This document shows, in pieces, positions 18,601 through 26,673 of a stretch of 64,000 nt of DNA (position 1 is its first letter; each line of letters opens with the position of its first letter). The position numbers and the translations under genes are program-made. This stretch comes from Lacihabitans soyangensis. Its GTDB lineage: Bacteria; Bacteroidota; Bacteroidia; Cytophagales; Spirosomataceae. The DNA lies in NCBI RefSeq assembly GCF_024343775.1, contig NZ_RJUF01000019.1, forward strand, positions 1 through 64,000, written 5' to 3'. The notes beneath the pieces were generated by a model. It did no database searches. It was not told the origin of the DNA and was given only the letters and a program-made list of their open reading frames with translations.

Positions 18601-19111
18601 CAGAATGTCCCGAATCATTCACACCATATTCAGCAGCCATCTCTTTAAATACTGGCACTCCATCTTTCAAACCTTGACTGACAAACAAGAGATTATGTCT
18701 CTCTGAGGCGGGTTCCTTAACCGTGGCCGCCACATAAACATCCATCCACCCGTCGCTATTAATATCCACTGGAACCACGCCGGCACACCACCTGTTGGAT
18801 GCTTCAATACCCGCTTTAGAGGATATATCATCAAACTTAAAATCTCCTTTGTTTAAGTATAACTTATTGGCAACCTGATTTCCACTAAAAAATACATCCT
18901 GCAAACCATCTTTGTTAAAATCAGCAATACCGACACCAGACCCATTGTAGACATATTCAAAATCAAGGATATTGATAGAATCGTTTTCGATTATTCTGTT
19001 AGAAAACTGAATACCAGAGTCAGAGGCCTCTATTTTGGTAAAAAGAGTATTGTCCTTGCAAGAAAGAAAAGTAATAGAAATTATAGAAAGAAATAAAAAT
19101 CTTAACGTCAT
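15623..19111 (-). CDS. Large FG-GAP/VCBS and ASPIC/UnbV domain lipoprotein
   Basis: 1162 residues. Lipoprotein signal peptide with ITFLSC lipobox (Cys18). At least eight calcium-type FG-GAP loops follow (for example DFNKDGLQDVFF, DINSDGWMDVYV, DYDNDGDLDLYV, DFDNDGFRDIII), so two propellers are likely. Between them, around residues 515-600, is an ASPIC/UnbV domain (GLGTVALLEFENGEKM ... SVEPFIHFGLG). Proteins of this CRTAC1-like type are usually placed beside SusC/SusD genes in Cytophagales, as here. It lies 89 bp downstream of susD with a terminator hairpin between. A surface glycan- or ligand-binding role is inference. Confidence 0.87.
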   Translation of the reverse strand: MTLRFLFLSIISITFLSCKDNTLFTKIEASDSGIQFSNRIIENDSINILDFEYVYNGSGVGIADFNKDGLQDVFFSGNQVANKLYLNKGDFKFDDISSKAGIEASNRWCAGVVPVDINSDGWMDVYVAATVKEPASERHNLLFVSQGLKDGVPVFKEMAAEYGVNDSGHSENAAFFDYDNDGDLDLYVLTNEIDQYPNTFRPKVKDGTYPNTDRLYRCDFDEKLGHSYYTNVSKEAGITIEGYGLGLNICDINKDGWKDIYVTNDYAADDLLYINNGNGTFTDQANQYFKHTSSSAMGNDVADINNDGLLDVFAVDMLAKNNLRKKVLAPPNNYQLFKLSDEFGYTYQYMRNTLQLNNGKLPNNKQAMFSEVSLLSGIAETDWSWTPSLADFDNDGFRDIIITNGFPKDVTDRDFMAFRAEAENLAEKTFLLGQIPEVKISNYAYRNKGNLEFEDVTEKWGMDIPSFSNGAVYADLDNDGDLDYVVNNINDSAFVFKNNQVQLDKAKENHFLRIKTIGDKSNLNGLGTVALLEFENGEKMIHENNPYRGYLSSVEPFIHFGLGAKKVKKLTVQWYNGMSQIIVNPKLDQVLEVNIKNANVKTDYIENMGESVFEDITENSKLDFIHKEIDFIDFNVQNLLPFKLSELGPGMSVGDVNGDKLEDFFLGGGRGYSGMFFLQKADGTFTKKTLLAQYELQNKFEEDLGSLLFDADGDKDLDLYLCRGGSEGRPGDKVFEDKLYLNDGKGNFSEKMNAIPAFATSTSCVRASDYDNDGDLDLFVAGRNVPGEYPKFTDSYLFRNDSRDGQAKFTNVVLPELKNLGLICDVLWTDFDNDGWMDLLVAGEWSAPRLFKNNKGKLSEMKDTGLEKLKGLWTSTNAGDFDNDGDMDYLLGNIGLNAQFKGNEKEPARVLAKDFDNNGNYDIIPFVYYINEEKEKFLVPFNGKDDVNKQLNVTRSRFVSYKDFAKANIDNLLTKEEKKDAQDLELNFMKSVIILNQGGGKFLVKDLPMEVQFSPANGIVVEDFDSDGFQDIVVSGNNFGIETSVGRYDASNGVYLKGNGTGNFSIVKNSGFYVPSDAKALVSIANSQGEICLLASQNRGPLKMFKTPLMKQEAELNPNSRFYSYVLNGKTTKKEIYHGSGYLGQSARYVVLPKGAKGFKIN

Positions 19112-19145
19112 ATTGGGTCAAATTAATAGAACCCAAAAATAACAA

Positions 19146-19178
19146 AAAAAGGGCAGAAGCTTTGCTTCTACCCTTTTT
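19146..19178 (-). terminator. Rho-independent terminator of the susCD unit
   Basis: AAAAAGGGCAGAAGC / TTT / GCTTCTACCCTTTTT: a 15-bp stem with one mismatch and T/A tracts on both sides, 22 bp after the susD stop on the minus strand. It should reduce read-through into the large FG-GAP gene. Confidence 0.85.
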
Positions 19179-19200
19179 AAAAATCTCGAAAATCTATGAA

Positions 19201-20949
19201 TTAATATCCAGGATTTTGAGTTAGGATATCTTTTCCTTGAACGTCAATCTGAGCCTGAGGAATTGGTAAGTATTCATTTTTACCTTTAGTGAATTTAGCT
19301 CCACCAAATTTAGCAACTAATAATTTACTTTCGTAAGCCAAGTATTTGTTCAATTCAGTATCAGCAATTCCCCATCTCACTAGGTCAAAGAATCTATGTC
19401 CTTCTTGAGCAAGCTCAAGCATTCTTTCCATTCTTACCGCTGACCTAGCTACTGCTTTGTCAGTCCAAGGTGCACTGTAAGAAGCTATGTTATAATTAGC
19501 CGCAAACTTAGACTTGTCACTGTTTTCAGTAACCCAACTAGCTTTGTTGGCTGCTCTAGCTCTAACCATGTTAGTATATTCACGAGCTTTCTCCAATGAA
19601 CCAGCCTCTATCTCAGCCTCAGCTGCCATTAATAAAACATCAGCAAAACGAATAATGTTGAAGTTCATAGTAGCATAACCTCTTGTCCAAGATGAACCGT
19701 CAGTCAAAGTATTCTCTTGACGTTTGTAGTAAACAAACTTTTTAGGAGAATAAGGACCCGCATAAGGTTGAGAACGAATCCAGTCTTTACCAGGATGCTC
19801 TGTCCAGTCAAGATATGGTATACCTCTACGACCTACTGTAAAGTCCAAACGTGGATCTACAGGACCAGCATCTTCCACAAAGGGAGCTGAAGACTCAACA
19901 CCATAATCATTTTTCAATTCATTACCTGGAGAATTATATGAGCCGTCTAATAATGGAAGACCATCTTTTGTACGATATGAATTAGCCAAAGAAAAACTTG
20001 GCTGGAAGAATCCACAACAGTTTCCAGGACCATTCAAACCTGTGTTGTAAGGATAGTTCAAATCATCAAACCAGTTCGAGTTGTTTACATTCTGTGTATT
20101 CATAGAAGACTGCAAAGCAAATACCGACTCCTCGTGATTATCATTCTCAGCATTGAATACCTCAGGGAAACTTGATACCAAAGCATATTTCTTACCATTG
20201 GTAGTTCTACCATTGGCAATAATCTGATCAAATAAAGTTTTAGCTTGAGCAAACTTACCTTGGTACAAATTAGCTTTGGCTAAATAAGAAGCAGCTGCCC
20301 ATTTATTAACTCTACCTGCCTGCGACTGAGTCTCAGGAAGATTATCCATGGCAAATTTGAAATCCGCCTCAATTTTATCCCAGAAATTTGGAGAGTTTTT
20401 GATGGTTTCAATTCCTTTACCAAAATCAACTGTTTCATCTACATATGGTACGCTGTTGAAAAGCTTCTTAAGCTCAAAATAGTAATGACCACGTAGCATT
20501 CTTGCTTCACCAAGAATTCTTTTCTTATCAGCATCTGATAACGATGTAGACGCTGTAGCCAAACGAATAGTGGCATTACAACGTGAGATACCTTCATACT
20601 TAGGTCTCCATGTATCGTTAACATCACCGTTGGTTGGATCCACCTCATAACGCTGCATTGGGTTAATGGCAGTGTAGTCACCTGGGTCAGTACCCTTATT
20701 TGCCTCACCACCCATTATACTACCATATACCCAGTTATTTGGAGCACCCAAACGCGAATATCCTCTGGCATTCAAGACAGAATATGCTCCAATCAAAGCA
20801 CCTTCAACACCTGCCTTGCTGGTCAACTGGGTCTCACTCAAAGACGCCGTAGCAGGAATCTCAAGAAAACTATCTTTACAAGAGTAAGTAAAAACTGTCA
20901 TTGCAGCTAGTACCATTCCTGTCTTTTTTAATATTGACTTGTTTTTCAT
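19201..20949 (-). CDS. SusD/RagB-family nutrient-binding lipoprotein
   Basis: 582 residues. Lipoprotein signal with Cys24 in FTYSCKD. N-terminal SusD-like helices with LSETQLTSKAGVEGALIGAYS, TPR-like helices across the middle (LRGHYYFELKKLF) and the C-terminal RagB/SusD end (MERMLELAQEGHRFFDLVRWG) make the assignment clear. It caps the SusC transporter in the outer membrane and binds the substrate. It lies 29 bp downstream of susC in the same operon. No glycosidase or sulfatase is adjacent, so the substrate is unknown; a peptidase and FG-GAP proteins are the nearest neighbours. Confidence 0.95.
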   Translation of the reverse strand: MKNKSILKKTGMVLAAMTVFTYSCKDSFLEIPATASLSETQLTSKAGVEGALIGAYSVLNARGYSRLGAPNNWVYGSIMGGEANKGTDPGDYTAINPMQRYEVDPTNGDVNDTWRPKYEGISRCNATIRLATASTSLSDADKKRILGEARMLRGHYYFELKKLFNSVPYVDETVDFGKGIETIKNSPNFWDKIEADFKFAMDNLPETQSQAGRVNKWAAASYLAKANLYQGKFAQAKTLFDQIIANGRTTNGKKYALVSSFPEVFNAENDNHEESVFALQSSMNTQNVNNSNWFDDLNYPYNTGLNGPGNCCGFFQPSFSLANSYRTKDGLPLLDGSYNSPGNELKNDYGVESSAPFVEDAGPVDPRLDFTVGRRGIPYLDWTEHPGKDWIRSQPYAGPYSPKKFVYYKRQENTLTDGSSWTRGYATMNFNIIRFADVLLMAAEAEIEAGSLEKAREYTNMVRARAANKASWVTENSDKSKFAANYNIASYSAPWTDKAVARSAVRMERMLELAQEGHRFFDLVRWGIADTELNKYLAYESKLLVAKFGGAKFTKGKNEYLPIPQAQIDVQGKDILTQNPGY

Positions 20950-20978
20950 ATTATTTAAAAAAAAATTATGATTAAATG

Positions 20979-23900
20979 TTAAAAACCTAGGTTTAAACCA
21001 AAGTTAAAGCTTCTTGTTACTGGATAGTTACCAACATCCACACCGAAGCGGCTATCAGCATCTCCACCAACTGCAGGATCCAAACCTGAATACCCAGTTA
21101 TGGTAAAGATGTTGTTCACTGAGCCTGAAATTCTTGCACGGTTGATACCCATTTTTTTGATCATGCTAGTTGGGAAAGTGTAACCTACTGAAATATTTTG
21201 CATTCTGAGGTATGAACCGTCTTCTACGTACCAAGAGTTTTCAGCACCCGAAGTAGAGATATTTGAAGCTGACTCCCAGATTGGGGCTTTGGCATTATCG
21301 CCTAAAGCAGCAGTCCATGATTCTTTAGCTCTTTCTCCCTTACCTGAGCCTTCAAATGTTCCGTGGAAATCTGTAAACCACTTAGACATGTTGAATATTT
21401 CGTTACCAACATTAAATGCAGTATATACTGCGAAATCCCAGTTTTTGTATGTCAAACCTAAGTTAAGACCACCACTGTATGGTGAAACTGGACTTCCTAA
21501 GAAAGTACGGTCATCTGGAGTGATTTTACCATCTCCGTTTACATCACGATATTTGAAACGACCTACGCCTGCACCTGATTGTGCCGGAGAGTTCTTCACG
21601 TCCTCAGCACTGCTGAAATATCCAAGAACATCATAACCAAAGAATGAAGACAATGATTGACCTACCGAGTTACGAATAGGAGAAATACCTCTATATCCTG
21701 GGCCATTGATAAATTGTTGTGTTCCAACAAGCGAAATAATTTCGTTCTGTAAGAATGAATTGTTCAACGTCAAATCGTATTTCAAATCGTTGGTAATTTT
21801 ACCTCGGTTGATGATTTGGAAGTCAATACCTTGGTTTCTCATTGAACCGATGTTAACTCTTGGAGCAGATGCACCAGGACCAGCTACTGCAGGAATTGGA
21901 GCTGGGAATAACAAATCTCTTGTTGTCTTTCTCCATAAGTCAAATGCTACTTCCCATTTACCGTTTCCTAATGTAGCATCAAAACCTAGGTTAATAGTTT
22001 CTGAAGTCTCCCATTTGGTGTCTGCATTACCAATTCTTGTTCTGAAATAACCCTCGTCAGCACCGCTGCTTTGTCCACCAATCGGATAAAAAGATGAACC
22101 ACGTCCAGCACCGAATAATGAGAATTGATTGGCTGGGTCCACATTGTTTGAGTTACCCATTAAACCCCAACCAGCACGTAACTTCAAGTCTGAAATAAAC
22201 GGCAAGTCTTTCATAAAATCCTCACTAGCAATTCTCCAAGCTCCAGAAACCGCAGGGAAAATACCCACTCTTGAGTTAGCTCCAAAAACAGAAGATGCAT
22301 CACGACGAACAACTCCAGTAAAATAATATTTCTCGTTGAAGTTGTAATCTACCTTAGAGAACAATGAGTAATAATTTGCTCCTCTAAATAGTGAGCTGTT
22401 TACTGCTGGAGATTGTACTGCATTAAGTGTTACAAAGTTTGGATCCATAGAGAACGGGTTAATACCAGAACCACCTATATTTCTACCTTTTCCTGTATTA
22501 AGTGCCTCTTGACCAACAAATATATTAACATTATTTTTGGCACCAAGCTTAAGCTTATAATTCAAGGTGTTAGTTAAAACCCAGTTCATAAAATAACTAG
22601 CATTTTCGCTAAATGAGTCTGAAGCCTGAGGCTCAGAGTCTCCAAGGTATCTGTTGTCATAATTTACGCTATAACCATTACCAAAGTTGCTACCAATACT
22701 CGACCTTAATGTCAAGTTTTTGATAGGGTCAACTTCGATGTAAACATTACCCATACCACCTAGGAAGAAACTTCTGTCTCCTTTGGCGTTGTATTCTCTT
22801 TCACGCAAAGGGTTTCTAGGATTGTTAAAACCAGCAGCCCTTGTAGAGGCAAACTGACCGTACTCGTCATAAACAGGAATTACTGAAGGCATACGATATG
22901 CTGACAAAATCACTGATTCATCATCAGCAACACCAATACCACCTGCATTACCAATTGCACCATTAACAGAACGGTAAGTAACTTGGAAGTTTTGTCCAAT
23001 TCTAACTTTCTTACCTAAATCATACTCAGAGTTTACACGAGATGAATATCTTGCAAAATCATTATATTTTAGGATACCCTGTTGATTTTGAGCAGCCAAA
23101 CTAACATAAAATCTACTTTTTTCTGTTCCACCACTGAAACCCAAACTGTGACGAGAAAGTTGACCCAAACGAGTTATTTCGTCGTACCAGTTTGTTCCTG
23201 CCAAATTAGGTCTAATCAAGAAAGTGGTTAATGGGCTAGCTGCCTTAGCTGCGTCAATTGCAGCTCTATCGATTGTACCTCTAACACCGTTCTGACCGTT
23301 TGCATGCAAATAATCAGGTAAAGTTGCAGTAGCTGAAGTACCATACTGTGGGTGAGTGTATGCAGGTGCAGTACCGTTTGCTGCAGCATTATTTCTATAC
23401 GCTACGTGTGTCCATTCTGCTTGCTCTTGTGGAGTCAACATTTTAGGCACACCGTTTACGTTAGGATCAGTTGCACCATATAAACCATCATATGACACTT
23501 GAAGACCTTTTTTACCTTTCGTACCTTTTTTTGTGGTCATAACAATCACACCAGCAGCAGCACGTGAACCATATATTGAAGCTGCAGCAGCATCTTTCAA
23601 TACTGTAGTAGACTCAATGTCATCTGGTGATAAGAAATCGATGTTTTGAGTAGGTACTCCGTCCACTACATATAATGGCTGATTACCTTCAAAAGCACCA
23701 AAACCTCTCACACGAATAATTGAACTAGTGCCTGGAGCTCCAGTTGTAATTACTGTAAGACCAGCTACTCTACCTTGAAGTTGTTGTTCAACGTTACCTG
23801 AAGGAATCTGAGCTAGGTCTTTGGCCTTAACGATTGAAGCAGCAACTGTTGATTCTTTTTTGTTTGTGATTGAGTAACCAGTTACGATTACCTCGTCAAG

Positions 23901-24221
23901 GGCAGCAGCGTCAGTCTCTAAACTTACATTGATCGCAGACTGGTTACCAACCGTAACCTCCTTTGATTTGTAACCAACAAAGCTGATTACCAATACATCG
24001 CTTCCTCCTCTTACGTCGATAGAATAATTTCCATCTCCGTCCGTAGCCACACCTTTTGTAGTACCTTTAATTACTACCGATGCCCCTGGCACCCCCGAAT
24101 TGTCACCCGCGTCAGTGACCCTACCGCTTACCTTTCTTCCCTGAGCAAATGCAAACTGTGACGTGAGAGCCACACCGAACATAAGCATCACGAAAGACCT
24201 CAAATAAAGTTTTACTTTCAT
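20979..24221 (-). CDS. SusC/RagA-family TonB-linked outer membrane protein
   Basis: 1080 residues. Signal peptide ending FAFAQ; a carboxypeptidase-regulatory-like domain (about 30-110); a TonB-dependent plug with the SusC signature (VVDGVPTQNIDFLSPDDIES, then VLKDAAAASIYGSRAAAGV); and a long beta-barrel ending in the aromatic terminus SFNFGLNLGF. It is the TonB-energised channel that works with the SusD lipoprotein downstream. A promoter-like element and a 21-bp palindrome precede it. There is no N-terminal extension for an anti-sigma factor (no STN domain visible), so trans-envelope signalling is not indicated. Confidence 0.95.
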   Translation of the reverse strand: MKVKLYLRSFVMLMFGVALTSQFAFAQGRKVSGRVTDAGDNSGVPGASVVIKGTTKGVATDGDGNYSIDVRGGSDVLVISFVGYKSKEVTVGNQSAINVSLETDAAALDEVIVTGYSITNKKESTVAASIVKAKDLAQIPSGNVEQQLQGRVAGLTVITTGAPGTSSIIRVRGFGAFEGNQPLYVVDGVPTQNIDFLSPDDIESTTVLKDAAAASIYGSRAAAGVIVMTTKKGTKGKKGLQVSYDGLYGATDPNVNGVPKMLTPQEQAEWTHVAYRNNAAANGTAPAYTHPQYGTSATATLPDYLHANGQNGVRGTIDRAAIDAAKAASPLTTFLIRPNLAGTNWYDEITRLGQLSRHSLGFSGGTEKSRFYVSLAAQNQQGILKYNDFARYSSRVNSEYDLGKKVRIGQNFQVTYRSVNGAIGNAGGIGVADDESVILSAYRMPSVIPVYDEYGQFASTRAAGFNNPRNPLREREYNAKGDRSFFLGGMGNVYIEVDPIKNLTLRSSIGSNFGNGYSVNYDNRYLGDSEPQASDSFSENASYFMNWVLTNTLNYKLKLGAKNNVNIFVGQEALNTGKGRNIGGSGINPFSMDPNFVTLNAVQSPAVNSSLFRGANYYSLFSKVDYNFNEKYYFTGVVRRDASSVFGANSRVGIFPAVSGAWRIASEDFMKDLPFISDLKLRAGWGLMGNSNNVDPANQFSLFGAGRGSSFYPIGGQSSGADEGYFRTRIGNADTKWETSETINLGFDATLGNGKWEVAFDLWRKTTRDLLFPAPIPAVAGPGASAPRVNIGSMRNQGIDFQIINRGKITNDLKYDLTLNNSFLQNEIISLVGTQQFINGPGYRGISPIRNSVGQSLSSFFGYDVLGYFSSAEDVKNSPAQSGAGVGRFKYRDVNGDGKITPDDRTFLGSPVSPYSGGLNLGLTYKNWDFAVYTAFNVGNEIFNMSKWFTDFHGTFEGSGKGERAKESWTAALGDNAKAPIWESASNISTSGAENSWYVEDGSYLRMQNISVGYTFPTSMIKKMGINRARISGSVNNIFTITGYSGLDPAVGGDADSRFGVDVGNYPVTRSFNFGLNLGF

Positions 24222-24259
24222 AGAACTTGATGGTTAAAAATGATTAAATAGATTGATTA

Positions 24260-24280
24260 ATTCAAACAAATTGTTTGAAT
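24260..24280. promoter_or_regulatory. Perfect 21-bp palindrome in the susC leader (possible operator)
   Basis: ATTCAAACAA-A-TTGTTTGAAT, ten-base arms around one base, 38 bp before the susC start and just downstream of the predicted promoter. This is a typical spot for a dimeric repressor or an RNA stem. Confidence 0.5.
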
Positions 24281-24284
24281 AGTG

Positions 24285-24314
24285 CAATATTAGACATAAA
24301 AAATGAAATGTCAA
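24285..24314 (-). promoter_or_regulatory. Predicted promoter of susCD
   Basis: On the minus strand TTG (24312-24314), a 19-bp spacer and TAATATTG (24285-24292), one base from TAnnTTTG. The start codon is 63 bp downstream. The rest of the 372-bp gap 24222-24593 is very AT-rich and I see no gene in it. Confidence 0.45.
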
Positions 24315-24593
24315 CAATACAAATAAAAAAAATTGCATTTAATCATGAAAAAAATATCCTTTGGTCGATTAAAACTCAATTTTTTAGTAAAAAAATGTTA
24401 ATTATTCATCACTTATTATCAATTTATTATAAGAAATATTGATAAATTTATAATTTTCTGAAGATTCTTGGATAAAAAATATACAATTGGATATTTGACA
24501 AGAAGTATGTCTTTTTTTTGAAAATTCAATATGAGAACTGGCCAATATGGTTTTCAAATATCTATAGGGCAATTGTATATTTTAGATGGTGGC

Positions 24594-26255
24594 TTAGTTG
24601 GAGCCAACCACACATTTGGCCAGATAACTTTTAGAAAGTTTTTCGGAGTAGATATTTATTCTAAAGACATAATAGCCAACAGGTAGGAGTTGGCCCATAT
24701 TATCTTTTCCATCCCATTCGATTTCTCCGGAAGTTCCTAAAATAACATTATTGGCAATTGTTTTCACCGAATATCCATTTCGGTTAACCACATCTATCGA
24801 TGCTGCACAACCGGAGGCGTTTAATTGATATTTCAGTTTGGTGGTTGCTAAATCGTTCGACTGATAGGGATTGAAGACGATTGGTTCAACATAAAAAGTA
24901 TTCTGCAAGTCATCTGATATAGTTTGAGAATTCTCCGAACCAGGTGTAGCAAAACCGTAATCAAAAGAAGCCGAGGCCCAATTGGATTTATCATTACCCA
25001 AATTGGTTCTTTCTAAAGAAATTCCTTCGGGATTAGTCACCAGTCCATGATGATCCTTTTCATTGTAAATGACTTTGTCAAAAACCTCCTCTTTATCATT
25101 CAAAACTATAACAGTACCTGACTCATTATTAAATGCCGGCATTTTGGTAACTTCCACAATATTACCCGACTTTGGGTACTCGGCCATCAAAAATTCCCTA
25201 TTTGTAGTAAAAGCCAGATAGTTTTTTGGTTTAAGTAGTAAATCATAGTTTACGGTTGGAGTAGGTTCATCCATCTGTCCCAAAAGATTTAGCCTAGAAA
25301 GCTTCCAATTCTTAAGATTCAAGGTTTTTTCTGAAGCATTATAAAGCTCTACGAAATCTTCACCTCCAGGTTTTGGATTAAAAAGTATTTCAGAAATGAG
25401 AATTTCACCTTTTAAAGCAGGCAACAAGTTACTAAATTCTACCTCGAAGTCTTCTGCCAAGTTTCCTGAACAATCCTTTAAATTCAGGACACGGAGACTT
25501 AACGTCTCTCCAATTTCCAACAGGTCCCTTAATGCAATTATTATCTGTGAGTTACTATAAGGCTTATAGGAAATGTCTAATATTGTGTTAGCACTATTTT
25601 GAATGAAAAAATTATTCTTTTCTTTCAAAAAATCCAATGAAAGGTTTTCACTAAAATTGAGTACAATTTCTTTAAGATTAAGACTAGAATTAACCAAAAT
25701 TGGAGGTGAAGTATCTGGTTTAGCTCCTGCAACGGAATTGATCCTACCAGGTGAGCCACCTAATTCATTCTTGGATGATGCCCAATTCGATTTTCCAACA
25801 CAGGGGTAATTGAAGTCAATCATTTCAAGGCTCACTCCGCCAGAATTTACATCTGTGTGCCAGCCTGCAGCATATTCAACGAATGTAATATCCTGATTCT
25901 TGGCGTCTTTCAAAACAAGTAACGAGCCTTCATTGCTCAAAGAAAAACTCGTTAGAGGCACTACCAATCCAAAAGACGAGAATTCTTGTTCAAAATCCCT
26001 TCTACAGACAATAGCAAAGGTTTTAGGTTTTAGCAAGAAATCCGGGAATGTAGTTTTGAAATTGCCATAAAAAAGCTGGTAATTTTTTAGTGAAATATCC
26101 TTATCGGTACTGTTGTAAATTTCGATGTATTCTCTCACCGGCAGCCCTTTTGAAGGTGTAGGATCGGCAAAAATCTCAGTAATAATGATTTCGTGTGATT
26201 GTGCGACTGCACATTTATACAGAAAAAAAAGTAAAGCGAAAAGTTTAAAATTCAT
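24594..26255 (-). CDS. Secreted protein with two lamin-tail domains and a FlgD-like C-terminus
   Basis: 553 residues. Signal peptide (1-18, ending CAVAQ). Two lamin-tail (LTD) domains are visible: residues 22-160 (IIITEIFADPTPS, REYIEIYNSTDKDISLKNY) and about 285-440 (ILISEILFNPKPGGEDFVELYN). The last 90 residues (GEIEWDGKDNMGQLLPVGYYVF) form an Ig-like FlgD/CHU_C-type fold, often found at the end of T9SS or gliding-associated surface proteins. Bacterial LTD proteins are exported and probably bind surfaces or nucleases; no catalytic domain is visible here. The gene is divergent from the CHU_C-type protein at 26674. Confidence 0.85.
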   Translation of the reverse strand: MNFKLFALLFFLYKCAVAQSHEIIITEIFADPTPSKGLPVREYIEIYNSTDKDISLKNYQLFYGNFKTTFPDFLLKPKTFAIVCRRDFEQEFSSFGLVVPLTSFSLSNEGSLLVLKDAKNQDITFVEYAAGWHTDVNSGGVSLEMIDFNYPCVGKSNWASSKNELGGSPGRINSVAGAKPDTSPPILVNSSLNLKEIVLNFSENLSLDFLKEKNNFFIQNSANTILDISYKPYSNSQIIIALRDLLEIGETLSLRVLNLKDCSGNLAEDFEVEFSNLLPALKGEILISEILFNPKPGGEDFVELYNASEKTLNLKNWKLSRLNLLGQMDEPTPTVNYDLLLKPKNYLAFTTNREFLMAEYPKSGNIVEVTKMPAFNNESGTVIVLNDKEEVFDKVIYNEKDHHGLVTNPEGISLERTNLGNDKSNWASASFDYGFATPGSENSQTISDDLQNTFYVEPIVFNPYQSNDLATTKLKYQLNASGCAASIDVVNRNGYSVKTIANNVILGTSGEIEWDGKDNMGQLLPVGYYVFRINIYSEKLSKSYLAKCVVGSN

Positions 26256-26600
26256 TCAAGATTGGGATTTCTTGGAACTAAGTTAATAGAATATTTTAAG
26301 AGTACAAAAGTGAAACCTTTCCAAAACTAAAACCCCAAACTGAAAAAATGACAAAATAACCAATGAGGCACTAAAAGTAACTTTTATAGGCTCACAAAAA
26401 AAGATTAATAGGCTTCGAATTGGCTTTAAAAACTGCTTGTCCATTTAATAGAATGAAACATTATCCTTTTTCAAAAAACGCTTTTAACAAAAAACAAGCC
26501 AAAAATGTCACCTTTCAATAATTTAAATCACCATTATCTCTGTTAACCCGTTTACAGGTGGTTTTCCTGCAAAATTCTCTAAGTTGTGATTCGAGCCAAA

Positions 26601-26617
26601 TCGGCATGATTTTTGTA
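26601..26617 (+). promoter_or_regulatory. Sigma-54-like -24/-12 element before the CHU_C-type protein
   Basis: TCGGCATGATTTTTGTA: GG at 26603-26604 and GT (for GC) at 26615-26616, 12 bp apart as required for RpoN. It shares GGCATGATTT with the element before gldK. An alternative reading is TTG (26584-26586), 21 bp, GATTTTTG (26608-26615) as an ordinary promoter. The rest of 26256-26673 is AT-rich with no gene seen. Confidence 0.4.
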
Positions 26618-26673
26618 ATATTCCTGATTTTAAAGCTATTGAGTTGAATATTAAAAGTTTAAAACATCATAAT

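Noticed and set aside
20979-24221. A polysaccharide utilisation locus around SusCD
   Set aside because: No carbohydrate-active enzyme, sulfatase or hybrid regulator adjoins the pair, so only a SusCD transporter can be claimed.
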